Source of the DNA: Micromonospora luteifusca
Lineage (GTDB): Bacteria; Actinomycetota; Actinomycetes; Mycobacteriales; Micromonosporaceae
Reading direction: 5' to 3'
Length of the DNA: 64,000 bases
Assembly (NCBI RefSeq): GCF_016907275.1
Contig: NZ_JAFBBP010000001.1
Coordinates: 1,974,001-2,038,000, forward strand
Positions 26,091 to 34,692 of this stretch are shown here, one piece after another. The first letter of the stretch is position 1; every line of letters begins with the position of its first letter. The position numbers and the translations under genes are program-made. The notes below the pieces were generated by a model, which saw only the letters and a list, made by a program, of their open reading frames with translations, was not told the DNA's origin and searched no databases.

Positions 26091-28055
26091 ATGCACTTGT
26101 CGTACCCCCGGCCCCACCGGCCGAACCCCGCCCGCCGTCTGGCCGCCGCCTTCACCGCGGCGCTGCTCACGGCCGGCGTTCTGGCTGGCTGCTCGGGTGA
26201 CGACGGGCCGCAACGCACCCTCGACGCCTTCCTCGACGGCTGGCGCAGCGGTGATCTCCAGGCGGTCGGTCTGATCGACCCGACCGGTGGCAAGCTGCCG
26301 TCGGCCGACGTCTCCCGCGAGATCAAGGAACTCTCCGGTGAGCTGGCCGCCACCCCGCCCACGCTGACGAGTCGCGGTGAGCCGAAGGTCACCGCGGACA
26401 TCGCGACCGCGCCCATCCGGGTCGAGTGGAAGCTGCCCGGCGAGACCAGCTGGGCGTACGACCGGGAGGTGCGGCTCGCCCAGGGCGACGACGACCAGTG
26501 GCAGGTGATCTGGGAGCCCCGGGTGATACACGAGCAGCTCACCAAGGGTGACCGGTTGGCGCTGCGCCGCGACGCCGGCACCCGGGCCGGGGTGCTGGAC
26601 GCCGCTGGGCAGCCGCTGGTGACCCCCCGTCCGGTGGTCCGGGTGGGCGTGCAGCCGAATGGGGTCACTGACCTGAAGAAGCTGGTCAAGGACCTCGACG
26701 CGGCGTTCAAGGCGATCCGCCCGGCGCTGATCCCCGCCGTCGACCTGGCCGACCTGCCCGAGCGGGTCGCCAAGGCCGAGCCGGGTGCCTTCGTCGAGGT
26801 GGTGTCGCTCCGCGAGGAGGCGTACCTGCAGATCAAGCCCCGGATCTACGACCTGCCCGGCACCAAGTTCATCTCCGACAAGATCGACCTGGCGCCGACC
26901 CGCGAGTTCGCCCGGGCGTTGCTCGGCACGGTCGACCCGGCGCAGGCCGACGACATCACCGCGCACCCCGACCGCTATGTCGTCGGCGACCTGGTCGGGC
27001 ACGGCGGGCTACAGGGCCGCTACGACGAGCGCCTGCGTGGTGGCACCGGGCTCAGCGTGGTGGTCGAGCGTCCCGCCGAGGGCGGCAAGCTGGAGCCCAC
27101 CGGCACCGAACTGTTCCGCCGGGAGGCGCAGCCCGGGCAGGCGTTGAAGACCACGTTGGATGTCGCAGTCCAGAACGCGGCCGACGGGGCACTGCGTGCG
27201 GAGCCGCGCCGAGCCGCGCTGGTCGCGGTGCGGATCAGCGACAGCACGGTGCTCGCCGCGGCGAACGGCCCCGGGCCCGCCGGGGAAAACCTGGCCTTCA
27301 CCGCCCAGGTGCCGCCGGGCTCCACGTTCAAGATGGTCAGCACCCTGGGCCTGCTGGACCGGGGCGCGGTCACCCTGGACGGGCCGGTGGCATGCCCGAA
27401 GACCTTCACCGTCGACGGCCGGTCCTTCAAGAACTCGGACAACTTCGAGCTCGGCTCGGTGCCGTTCCGCACCGACTTCGCCAAGTCCTGCAACACCGCG
27501 TTCGCCTCGCTGGCACCCAAGCTGGGTGGCGACGGGCTGGCGACCGCCGGTCGCGCACTGGGCCTGGAAGGTCAATGGGACCTGGGCACCGACGCCTTCA
27601 CCGGCAAGGTGTCGGCGAACGGCAGCCAGGCCGAACAGGCCGCGGCCTCGTTCGGGCAGGGCACCACGCTGGTCAGCCCGCTCGCCATGGCCGGCGCCAC
27701 CGCCGCAGTCGCCCGCGGCCGGTTCGAGCAGCCGAAGCTGCTGACCGACCCGGCACCGGCCAAGCCGGCCCCGGCGGGCGAGCAGCTCAAGCCAGAATCG
27801 GTCGCGGCGCTGCGCGCCATGATGCGCGAGGTGGTCACCAGCGGCACCGGCAGCGCCCTCAAGGATGTGCCAGGCGAGGTGTACGGCAAGACCGGCACCG
27901 CCGAGTACGACGACAACCCGGCTCACACCCACGCCTGGTTCGTCGGCTGGCGGGGCGATGTGGCGTTCGCCGTGTTCGTGGAGAAGGGCGGTGCCAGCAC
28001 GGCATCAGCCGTCCCGATCGCCGAGCGCTTCCTCCGCGCCCTCCCCACCACCTGA
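26091..28055 (+). CDS. Lipoprotein-type class B penicillin-binding protein (transpeptidase)
   Basis: This 654-residue protein cross-links peptidoglycan outside the membrane. ATG 26091 has GGAAGGA 8 bases upstream. The N terminus carries a lipobox (LLTAGVLAGC, Cys34), so it is probably lipid-anchored rather than held by a signal anchor. Next is an NTF2-like MecA_N-type domain (TLDAFLDGWRSGDLQAVGLID), then a dimerisation segment, then the transpeptidase domain with STFK near residue 410 (active-site Ser), SCN near 465 and KTG near 600. It resembles penicillin-binding proteins of the MecA/PBP2a-like group in actinomycetes. It is divergent from glutamate dehydrogenase. Confidence 0.92.
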   Translation: MHLSYPRPHRPNPARRLAAAFTAALLTAGVLAGCSGDDGPQRTLDAFLDGWRSGDLQAVGLIDPTGGKLPSADVSREIKELSGELAATPPTLTSRGEPKVTADIATAPIRVEWKLPGETSWAYDREVRLAQGDDDQWQVIWEPRVIHEQLTKGDRLALRRDAGTRAGVLDAAGQPLVTPRPVVRVGVQPNGVTDLKKLVKDLDAAFKAIRPALIPAVDLADLPERVAKAEPGAFVEVVSLREEAYLQIKPRIYDLPGTKFISDKIDLAPTREFARALLGTVDPAQADDITAHPDRYVVGDLVGHGGLQGRYDERLRGGTGLSVVVERPAEGGKLEPTGTELFRREAQPGQALKTTLDVAVQNAADGALRAEPRRAALVAVRISDSTVLAAANGPGPAGENLAFTAQVPPGSTFKMVSTLGLLDRGAVTLDGPVACPKTFTVDGRSFKNSDNFELGSVPFRTDFAKSCNTAFASLAPKLGGDGLATAGRALGLEGQWDLGTDAFTGKVSANGSQAEQAAASFGQGTTLVSPLAMAGATAAVARGRFEQPKLLTDPAPAKPAPAGEQLKPESVAALRAMMREVVTSGTGSALKDVPGEVYGKTGTAEYDDNPAHTHAWFVGWRGDVAFAVFVEKGGASTASAVPIAERFLRALPTT

Positions 28056-28114
28056 CCGACCTGGCACCCGCACACGCCGCGAGTCGCTGAACCCCGCGGT
28101 GACCCACGGGCGCA

Positions 28115-28190
28115 TGATCCACACCAGATCGCCGATATGGCGGCATCCACGCCGCCAGACGCCCCGACATCGCCGATACGGTGTCGATCA
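28115..28190. repeat. Dispersed 76-bp imperfect palindrome, copy 1
   Basis: The ends TGATCCACACC and GGTGTCGATCA are complementary except for one base. The interior holds ATCGCCGATATGGCGGC on one arm and ACATCGCCGATACGG on the other. It shares length and end sequence with the copies at 36460, 63225 and 63397. It lies between the convergent penicillin-binding protein and arginase-family genes. Confidence 0.8.
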
Positions 28191-28195
28191 AGCGG

Positions 28196-28345
28196 CTCGT
28201 GCGGTGGCGCGGTGGCGCGGTGGCGCGGATCGCCCAATGGCGCGGATCGCGCGGTGCTCAGGCCGCGCGGTGGCTCAGGCCGCGCGGTGGCTCAGGCCGC
28301 CCGGTGGCGTGGATCGCCCGGTGGCTCAGGTCGCGAGGTGACTCA
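28196..28345. repeat. Degenerate ~17-bp tandem repeats at arginase-family gene end
   Basis: Repeats of GCGCGGTGGCTCAGGCC and variants run from just after the palindrome into the stop codon of the minus-strand gene (28343-28345). Roughly eight units can be followed. There is no gene in the 28056-28342 gap apart from these repeats. Confidence 0.75.
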
Positions 28346-29827
28346 GGCCGTGTCGGCGTCGGGGTGGTCGGCGTCGGGCGCGGTCGGCGAGGGGCGCCGC
28401 AGCAGGCCGGGGCCGGCCGACGCGGGTGGGCCCACCGGTTCGCGTTCGGCCGCCGCCGCGACGCCGGCCGGCCCGGAGTGCACCGGCCCGAGGATGCCGA
28501 GTGGGTCCGACTTCGCCGGGGCCAGGCCGCCAAGGGGCAACCGGCCAGCCGCATCGACGTCGCCGGTCGGCTCCGCCGCTCGTTCACCGGACGGATCCGC
28601 CGCGGGCTCGCCGAACTGCTCGACCGACCGCACCCCGGAAGGATCGACCGACCGCAAACCCGAAGGCCCGACCGACCGCCCGCCGGGAGACCCGCCGAGC
28701 TGCTCGACCGACCGCACCCCGGGGAGCTCGGCGTCGGCGGGCGGGCCTGCATCGACGGAGAAGTCGGGCGCGGCAGCCTCGACGTACTGCGACTTGTCGC
28801 CGGGCGCGCCTCGTGGCCCGTTGGATCGTTCGGTGGCGGACGTGGTCCGGCCGTTACCGCGCCTCGGGCTGGGGGTCGGCCGGGCCGACAGCAGGCGGGG
28901 CGGCACCGCTTCCGGGGCGGTGACCGGGGCCAGGCCGGCAACCACGGTGTTGACGATCTCGGCCGCGTACGAACCGTCCGGATCGTAGTCGGGGTCGAAG
29001 ACGGTCAGCTCCACGCCGAGGCAGTGCGGGGTGTCGACCAGGCCGGCGAGCAGGATCTCCAGCTCGGCGAAGGCGATCCCTCCCGGGTCCGGGGCGTCCA
29101 CGGCGGGCATCACCGCGGGGTCGAGCACGTCCACGTCGATGTGCACCCAGTAGCCCGCGCAGTCGGCGAGCTGCTCGTGCGCCCACTGGGCCGTGCGGGC
29201 AGCGCCTTCGGCACGCAGCGCCGGCACCGGCCGCGTGGTGATCCCGGCGGCCTGCAGGTCGAGCCGGTACTCGTCCTGCGCACGGATGCCGAGCACCACC
29301 ACGTCGATGTCGCGGAAGTAGGGACGGCGCCCTTCCAGGGCGGCAAGGTCGGCCTGCCCACGCCCGGTGACGAGGGCCAGGTCCTCACCGGCGGCGGCGC
29401 CGACATAGGAGGCGTTGCCGGGGTGCCGGAAGTCGGAGTGCCCGTCGACGAAGACCAACCCGATCCGCCCGCCGACGGCCTCACCGAGGCGGTGCATGGC
29501 GAGCGCCGAGCCGAGCAGCACGGAGCAGTCGCCGCCCAGCACCACCGGAAACTCGCCCCGGTCGATGATCGAGCCGATCCGTTCGGCGAGGGCCAGCGAG
29601 TAGTCGGCGATCTCCCGGGCGTGGCACACCCCGTCGCCGGGGCGCCAGTCGCCCGGGTCGTACCGTGCCGGGGTGACGCAACCGGCGTCGCGGGCGCGCA
29701 GCCGGGCCAGCAGGTCGTGGTCGCGCAGCGCGCCAGGCGCCTTGGCGCAACCGGGGACCGACGTGGACGTCGGCGGCCGTAGACCGAGATTTGTCGGCGC
29801 GTCGAGGACGGCGATTCGGCGCATCAT
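28343..29827 (-). CDS. Arginase/agmatinase/formiminoglutamase-family enzyme with long disordered C-terminal tail
   Basis: Residues ~1-300 form a ureohydrolase domain with the metal-binding motifs GGDCSVLLGS, DGHSDF (usually DAHxD), HIDVDVLDPAVMPAVDAPDPGG and a final GVELTVFDPDYD region. The DGHxD and DPAVMP pattern fits actinobacterial family members whose substrate is undefined. The remaining ~190 residues are low-complexity, with repeats such as GVRSVEQLGG and GLRSVDPSGVRSVEQFG. The usual family length is about 300, so the tail is an expansion. Tandem ATGs at 29827 and 29824 follow GGGAG; either may be used. Confidence 0.85.
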   Translation of the reverse strand: MMRRIAVLDAPTNLGLRPPTSTSVPGCAKAPGALRDHDLLARLRARDAGCVTPARYDPGDWRPGDGVCHAREIADYSLALAERIGSIIDRGEFPVVLGGDCSVLLGSALAMHRLGEAVGGRIGLVFVDGHSDFRHPGNASYVGAAAGEDLALVTGRGQADLAALEGRRPYFRDIDVVVLGIRAQDEYRLDLQAAGITTRPVPALRAEGAARTAQWAHEQLADCAGYWVHIDVDVLDPAVMPAVDAPDPGGIAFAELEILLAGLVDTPHCLGVELTVFDPDYDPDGSYAAEIVNTVVAGLAPVTAPEAVPPRLLSARPTPSPRRGNGRTTSATERSNGPRGAPGDKSQYVEAAAPDFSVDAGPPADAELPGVRSVEQLGGSPGGRSVGPSGLRSVDPSGVRSVEQFGEPAADPSGERAAEPTGDVDAAGRLPLGGLAPAKSDPLGILGPVHSGPAGVAAAAEREPVGPPASAGPGLLRRPSPTAPDADHPDADTA

Positions 29828-29893
29828 GAGCTCCCGTCCTCGTTGGTCGGGCGGGCCGGCCGGAACGCCGGCCCGCGCTGGCGTGCTACGAAC

Positions 29894-30817
29894 TCAGAAC
29901 AGGGCGCTGGCCAGGGCCCGGCGCGCCGAGGCGACCGCCGGGTCGTCTGGACCGGCGATGGAGAAGAGCGAGACCAGGTGCTGGCGGACTGTCTCGCGGT
30001 CCTCTCCGGCGGTGCGCCGGACCAGACCGACGAGCCGGGCGTACGCCTGCTCGGCCAGGCCGCTGAGCACCTCGATGTCGGCGGCCAGCAGCTGGGCGGC
30101 CACGTCGTCGGGGGCACTCTCGGCGGCGGCCAGGGCGGCGGCCGGATCTGCGCCGGCCACCCGGCGGGCGACCCCGACCTGGGCGAGCCCTGCCGTGGCC
30201 GCAGCGTCCGCCGGGGCATCGGCCAGAATCTTCCGGTACGCCTGCTCGGCGGCGTCCAGATCGCCGCTCATCAGCGCGTCGTCGGCCTCGTCGAGGCGGG
30301 GATCCTCCGGCTCGGCGACGGCCACACCGCCGGCCTTGAGCACGGCCTGGATCCACTGCCGCAGCTGCGCCTCGGGCACCACTCCGGAGAAGGCGTCAAC
30401 CGGCTGACCGCCGACGACCGCGTAGACCATGGGGACGCCCTGGACCCGGAACATCTGGGCGATTCGCGGATTTTCCTGCACGTCGACCCGTGCCAGCACC
30501 CAGGTGCCGCCGCCCTCGGCGTTCAACTGCTCCAGGACCGGGGCGAACTCGTCGCTCTCCGGGAAGCCGGCCGCGCCGAAGAAGACGATGACGGGCATGG
30601 CCATCGACCGTTCGAGCACCTCGGACTGGATGGTCGCCTCGGTGACGTCGACGATGGCGGTGGCACCGCCGGCGGTGGGGGCGCCGGGGGTGCCGTTGGA
30701 CGGGCCACCCTGCGGGGGTGTGCCGGGGCGGGTACTGGCTGGTGCGGGGCCACGCAGCGTGCTGAGGTCGACCGCGCCGCGGGTGAAGATCGACGAGGTG
30801 ATCCGTGGGTCGCTCAT
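29894..30817 (-). CDS. CnoX/YbbN-like thioredoxin-fold tetratricopeptide chaperedoxin
   Basis: This 307-residue protein has a disordered Pro/Gly-rich N terminus (~20-50) and a thioredoxin-fold domain (~55-165) with VIVFFGAAGFPESDEF, where thioredoxins have the WCGPC active site: both cysteines are absent. It retains the cis-Pro loop VQGVPMVYAVVGG. The C-terminal TPR-like half (DALMSGDLDAAEQAYRKILADAP) matches CnoX/YbbN co-chaperones, which protect substrates from oxidation and hand them to GroEL or DnaK. Without cysteines it presumably acts only as a holdase/adaptor. It sits 66 bases upstream of the arginase-family gene on the same strand. Confidence 0.88.
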   Translation of the reverse strand: MSDPRITSSIFTRGAVDLSTLRGPAPASTRPGTPPQGGPSNGTPGAPTAGGATAIVDVTEATIQSEVLERSMAMPVIVFFGAAGFPESDEFAPVLEQLNAEGGGTWVLARVDVQENPRIAQMFRVQGVPMVYAVVGGQPVDAFSGVVPEAQLRQWIQAVLKAGGVAVAEPEDPRLDEADDALMSGDLDAAEQAYRKILADAPADAAATAGLAQVGVARRVAGADPAAALAAAESAPDDVAAQLLAADIEVLSGLAEQAYARLVGLVRRTAGEDRETVRQHLVSLFSIAGPDDPAVASARRALASALF

Positions 30818-30947
30818 GGTTACCTAGTCTCGCACGTCAGCCCACGATCTCAGGTCACCCGCAACCCCGACGTTGCAACTCTCACGCCGCCATCCCGACG
30901 CCGCCCCAGACCCGACCCAGGACCCGCCCCTGCCCCCACCCCAGACT

Positions 30948-31024
30948 CCCGCGATCTTGCACTTTCGGTCGCCGAAACACGGCATTCGCACCGTCTGCCG
31001 GGACAGCAAATGCAAGATCGCGGG
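30948..31024. repeat. 77-bp imperfect palindrome with GATCTTGCA arms
   Basis: The outer 14 bases (CCCGCGATCTTGCA) are perfectly complementary to the right end, with a further partly paired interior (CTTTCGGTCGCCGAAAC). It lies in the 300-base gap between the icmA 3' end and the chaperedoxin start. It differs in sequence from the 76-bp family but has the same size and style. No gene is seen in 30818-31114. Confidence 0.75.
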
Positions 31025-31114
31025 GGCGGGGCGGGGCGGGGGTGGAGGTGGGGGTGGGGGTGGGGACGGGTTGGGGGTGGGGTGGGGACGGGTTGGGGGT
31101 GGGGACGGGTTGGG
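31023..31114 (+). repeat. G-rich tandem repeats with quadruplex potential
   Basis: Runs of three to six G separated by single T, A or C occur throughout, including three near-identical copies of GGGGACGGGTTGGGGGTGG. The plus strand is almost free of C. The block ends exactly at the icmA stop codon (31115). Several overlapping G-quadruplex patterns are possible on the plus strand; the icmA transcript would carry the C-rich complement. Confidence 0.8.
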
Positions 31115-32803
31115 TTAGAAGCGGGCTGGTTCGCGGTAGGTGCCCCACTCGGCGCGGAGGGCGTCGCAGATCTCGCCGAGGGTGGCTTCGGCGCGGACGG
31201 CGTCGAGCATCGCGGGGATCATGTTCTCGTCGGTACGGCTGGCCTCGACCATCCGGGTCACCGCCGCGCGGACCGCAGCCTCGTCCCGGGCGCCCTTGCG
31301 CTCGGCGAGCACCCGGCGCTGCTCCAGCTCCACCTCATGCGAGATGCGCAGGATTTCCAGCTCCTTGGCGACCGTACCGGTGTGGCAATTGACGCCGACG
31401 ATCTTCTTGTCGCCCTTCTCGAGGGCCTGCTGGTAGACGAAGGCCGACTCGGCGATGTGCCCGGTGAACCAGCCGTCCTCGATGCCGCGCAGGATGCCCG
31501 AGGTCATCGGGCCGATCTGGTGCGGCCCTTCCCCGCCGAGCTGCCGGATCCGGGCGAAGATCTCCTCCGCCTCGGCCTCGATCTTGTCGGTCAGCGCCTC
31601 GACGTACCAGGAGCCGCCGAGCGGGTCGGCCACGTTGACCACGCCGGTCTCCTCCATCAGCACCTGCTGCGTACGCAGGGCGATCTCGGCGGACTCGTCG
31701 GTGGGCAGCGCCAGGGTCTCGTCCAGCGCGTTGGTGTGCAACGAGTTCGTGCCGCCGAGCACCGCCGCGAGGGCCTCGACGGCGGTGCGTACGACGTTGT
31801 TGACCGGCTGCTGCGCGGTCAGCGACACCCCGGCGGTCTGCGTGTGGAACCGCAGCCAGAGGGCCTTCTCGCTGGTCGCGCCGTAGACGTCGCGCAGCCA
31901 GCGGGCCCAGATCCGGCGGGCGGCGCGGAACTTGGCGATCTCCTCGAAGAAGTCGAGGTGCGAGTCGAAGAAGAAGCTCAACCCGGGCGCGAAGACGTTC
32001 ACGTCCAGCCCGCGGGAGAGGCCCAGCTCGACGTACCCGAACCCGTCGGCCAGGGTGTACGCCAACTCCTGCGCGGCGGTCGAGCCGGCCTCGCGGATGT
32101 GGTAGCCGGAGACCGACAACGGCTTGTAGCGCGGGATCTCGGCGGCGCAGTATTCCATCAGGTCGCCGATCAGGCGCAGGTGCGGCTCCGGGTCGAAGAG
32201 CCACTCCTTCTGCGCGATGTACTCCTTGAAGATGTCGGTCTGCAGCGTGCCGTCGAGCTTGGACAGGTCGGCGCCCTGCCGCTCGGCGGCGACCAGGTAC
32301 ATGCAGAACACCGGCACGGCCGGGCCGGAGATCGTCATCGAGGTGGTGACGTCGGCCAGGTCGATGCCGTCGAAGAGCGCCTGCATGTCGGTGGCGGTGT
32401 CGATGGCGACGCCGCAGTGGCCGACCTCGCCGAGCGCCTGCGGGTCGTCCGAGTCGCGGCCCATCAGCGTCGGCATGTCGAACGCGACCGAGAGGCCGCC
32501 GCCGCCGGCGCCGAGGATCATCTTGTAGCGCTCGTTGGTCTGCTGGGCGTTGCCGAAGCCGGCGAACTGCCGGATCGTCCAGGTCCGTCCGCGGTAACCG
32601 GTCGGATACAAACCCCGGGTGTACGGGTACTCGCCCGGCCACCCGATCCGCTCGAAGCCCGGGTACGCGCTGCCCTCCGGCGGCCCGTAGACCGGCTCCA
32701 CCGGCATCCCGGAGAGCGTGGTGAAGTCCGCGTCCCGCTTGCGCGCGGCGTCGTATCGGGCCTGCCAGCGCGCCCGGCCGGCGTCGATCTCGTCGGCGTC
32801 CAT
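31115..32803 (-). CDS. icmA: Isobutyryl-CoA mutase large subunit
   Basis: This B12-dependent mutase subunit interconverts isobutyryl-CoA and n-butyryl-CoA with a separate small cobalamin-binding subunit (IcmB), not seen in this window. ATG 32803 has GGAG 8 bases upstream. The 562-residue protein is a TIM-barrel mutase domain without the C-terminal B12 domain, like IcmA (about 566). Phe80 in TIRQF and Gln198 in EYIAQ fall at the positions that distinguish isobutyryl- from methylmalonyl-CoA mutase (Tyr89/Arg207). [17 protein letters not shown] and SGYHIREAG are conserved. The shared 17-bp motif lies 53 bases upstream of the start. Confidence 0.93.
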   Translation of the reverse strand: MDADEIDAGRARWQARYDAARKRDADFTTLSGMPVEPVYGPPEGSAYPGFERIGWPGEYPYTRGLYPTGYRGRTWTIRQFAGFGNAQQTNERYKMILGAGGGGLSVAFDMPTLMGRDSDDPQALGEVGHCGVAIDTATDMQALFDGIDLADVTTSMTISGPAVPVFCMYLVAAERQGADLSKLDGTLQTDIFKEYIAQKEWLFDPEPHLRLIGDLMEYCAAEIPRYKPLSVSGYHIREAGSTAAQELAYTLADGFGYVELGLSRGLDVNVFAPGLSFFFDSHLDFFEEIAKFRAARRIWARWLRDVYGATSEKALWLRFHTQTAGVSLTAQQPVNNVVRTAVEALAAVLGGTNSLHTNALDETLALPTDESAEIALRTQQVLMEETGVVNVADPLGGSWYVEALTDKIEAEAEEIFARIRQLGGEGPHQIGPMTSGILRGIEDGWFTGHIAESAFVYQQALEKGDKKIVGVNCHTGTVAKELEILRISHEVELEQRRVLAERKGARDEAAVRAAVTRMVEASRTDENMIPAMLDAVRAEATLGEICDALRAEWGTYREPARF

Positions 32804-32855
32804 GAGCAGGGCTCCTCCTCGGGTACTCGACTGCACGTCGAGTGTAGAGCCCCCG

Positions 32856-32872
32856 CCTGAACGATCGCTAAG
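32856..32872 (-). promoter_or_regulatory. Putative acyl-CoA regulon operator upstream of icmA
   Basis: CCTGAACGATCGCTAAG on the plus strand is partly palindromic (CTnAnCGATCGnTnAG). It begins 53 bases upstream of the icmA start and matches sites before hbd, the double dehydrogenase, thiolase/mce, ccrA and meaA. Confidence 0.6.
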
Positions 32873-32927
32873 TCACGTCGTACCCGTGGGTAACATATGC
32901 CGGCGACTGGCGCCCAGGCACCTACCC

Positions 32928-33344
32928 TCAGGCTCCGGCTACCCCCGGCTGGTTCAGCTCGATGTCGTCCACCGTGATGTTGACCTGGGTGACCGTCAGG
33001 CCGTACTTCTCCACGGCCTCGATCACCGCGGTCCGCACAGCCTCGGTCACGTCGGACACGACCTGACCGGAGTCGATCACCAGGACCACGTTGATGACCG
33101 CCGAGGTGCCGTTCACGTCGGCCGAGACGCCTCGTCGGGCATCGCCCACCTCGTCCAGGCCGACCTTGTCCAGGAAGCTGTTGAAGAACCGGGCCACATC
33201 ACCGCCGAGGTCGGCGACGCCGGGCACCGAACGAGCGGCGGCACCGGCGATCTTCTCCACGACCTCGTCGGAGACCGACGTGCCGCCCCGGGCAGCGCTC
33301 GTCGCGGGCTGCACTCCACCGGCGTTCTCCACCGCGTCCGTCAT
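32928..33344 (-). CDS. Asp23/Gls24 family envelope stress protein
   Basis: This 138-residue protein has the Asp23/Gls24 core: SVSDEVVEKIAGAAARSVPGVADL, then SADVNGTSAVINVVLVIDSG and VTEAVRTAVIEAVEKYGLTVTQVNITVDDIEL. Family members attach to membrane complexes or respond to envelope stress; the role in this organism is unknown. AGGGGAG lies upstream of ATG 33344. It is preceded by a 343-base gap and followed by the icmA promoter region. Alkaline-shock proteins in actinomycetes usually occur in clusters, but here it stands alone. Confidence 0.9.
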   Translation of the reverse strand: MTDAVENAGGVQPATSAARGGTSVSDEVVEKIAGAAARSVPGVADLGGDVARFFNSFLDKVGLDEVGDARRGVSADVNGTSAVINVVLVIDSGQVVSDVTEAVRTAVIEAVEKYGLTVTQVNITVDDIELNQPGVAGA

Positions 33345-33687
33345 GATCGCTTCTCCCCTGGTCCCGGCGCATTGTGGACCGACCGGCGCGTCAGCCCGCT
33401 TCGCGGAAGCCTCGCTCCCGGCCGCGCGCTGCGAGCCTACTAAAACCGGAGCAGCCTTCGCTTCCGGGCGACCGAAGCGCTACGGCCGCCGCGCCGTACC
33501 CCAGCGCACACGTGGGCGATCGGTCCAATCAGGGCGGATCATCCAGACAGTCCAGGGTGGACGTCTCTCGCACGACGAGTGCGGCACAGAAGGTTGTTGA
33601 GTTTCGCCACGGCGGTCACCCTGTCGATCGGGGCGCAGACGTGGGGTCGTCGCCCGTCGCCGGCCCCGCCGGCCGGTGCCTCCCGGG
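33345..33687. other. Intergenic region, no gene seen
   Basis: The 343 bases between the Asp23 start and the meaB stop hold the Asp23 promoter and the meaB 3' flank. The open frames here are short Arg/Pro-rich shadows. I see no clear hairpin or repeat. Confidence 0.45.
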
Positions 33688-34692
33688 TCAGCGGGCGAGT
33701 TGGGCGAGCAGCTCGTCCGCCGCCGTGTACGGGTCGAGGGCACCTTCGGCGACCTTGGCGGCGAGCGTGGTCAACTCCGTACCGTCGCGCAGTGAGCCGA
33801 TCCGGGCGCGGAGGGTGCCGAGCGCGATCGCCTCGATCTCGGCGGCGGCCCGCGCCTCCTGGCGGCGGCGCAGCTCGCCGTGCTCGACCAGCCAGCCCCG
33901 GTGCTTGTCGATCGCGGCGGCGATGTCGTCGATGCCCTCGCCGCGCGCGGCGACCGAGCGGACCACCTGCGGTCGCCACTGCCCCGGGCCGCGCTCGCCG
34001 AGGGCGATCATGCCCTGGATGTCGCGGACCGTGGCGTCGACGCCGTCCCGGTCGGCCTTGTTGACCACGAACACGTCGGCGATCTCCAGGATGCCGGCCT
34101 TGACTGCCTGGATCGCGTCACCCATGCCCGGGGCGAGCAACACGAGCGTGGTGTCGGCCAGCGACGCGACCTCCACCTCGGCCTGCCCGACACCGACGGT
34201 CTCCACCAGCACCACGTCACAGCCGGCGCCTTCCAGCACCCGGACCGCCTGCGGCGTCGCAGCGGCCAACCCGCCGAGGTGCCCCCGGCTGGACATCGAC
34301 CGGATGTAGACGCCCGGGTCCGTGGCGTGGTCCTGCATCCGCACCCGGTCGCCGAGGATCGCGCCGCCGGTGAACGGGCTGGACGGGTCGACCGCCAGCA
34401 CACCGACCCGGTGCCCCTGCGCCCGCAGCGCGCGGACCAGCTCATTGGTGGTGGTCGACTTGCCCACCCCGGGCGAACCGGTCAGCCCCACGACCTGGGC
34501 CTGTCCGGCGTACGGCGCCAACGCGGCGGCGATCGCCGGCAGCAGCGCATCGCCGTTCTCCACCAATGTGATCAGCCGGGCCACCGCGCGGGGGTCACCC
34601 GCGCGGGCCCGCTCGACCAGCAGCGGTACGTCCCGACTACGGCGCACCGACGTGGTGCCCGCCGGCGGGACGTGCTCAGCCGCTTCGCTCAC
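33688..34692 (-). CDS. meaB: Methylmalonyl-CoA mutase-associated GTPase MeaB
   Basis: This G3E-family GTPase chaperone loads and protects adenosylcobalamin in B12-dependent acyl-CoA mutases. The 334-residue protein shows Walker [40 protein letters not shown], the G3 segment [14 protein letters not shown] and G4 VNKADRDG. The start GTG 34692 overlaps the thiolase stop in a GTGA junction, so the two are co-translated. Its clients here are plausibly IcmA and MeaA, both encoded within 20 kb. Confidence 0.95.
   Translation of the reverse strand: MSEAAEHVPPAGTTSVRRSRDVPLLVERARAGDPRAVARLITLVENGDALLPAIAAALAPYAGQAQVVGLTGSPGVGKSTTTNELVRALRAQGHRVGVLAVDPSSPFTGGAILGDRVRMQDHATDPGVYIRSMSSRGHLGGLAAATPQAVRVLEGAGCDVVLVETVGVGQAEVEVASLADTTLVLLAPGMGDAIQAVKAGILEIADVFVVNKADRDGVDATVRDIQGMIALGERGPGQWRPQVVRSVAARGEGIDDIAAAIDKHRGWLVEHGELRRRQEARAAAEIEAIALGTLRARIGSLRDGTELTTLAAKVAEGALDPYTAADELLAQLAR

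Noticed and set aside
29843..32860. A 1005-residue plus-strand frame antisense to the chaperedoxin and icmA genes
   Set aside because: No motifs, and it crosses two recognised genes plus repeats.
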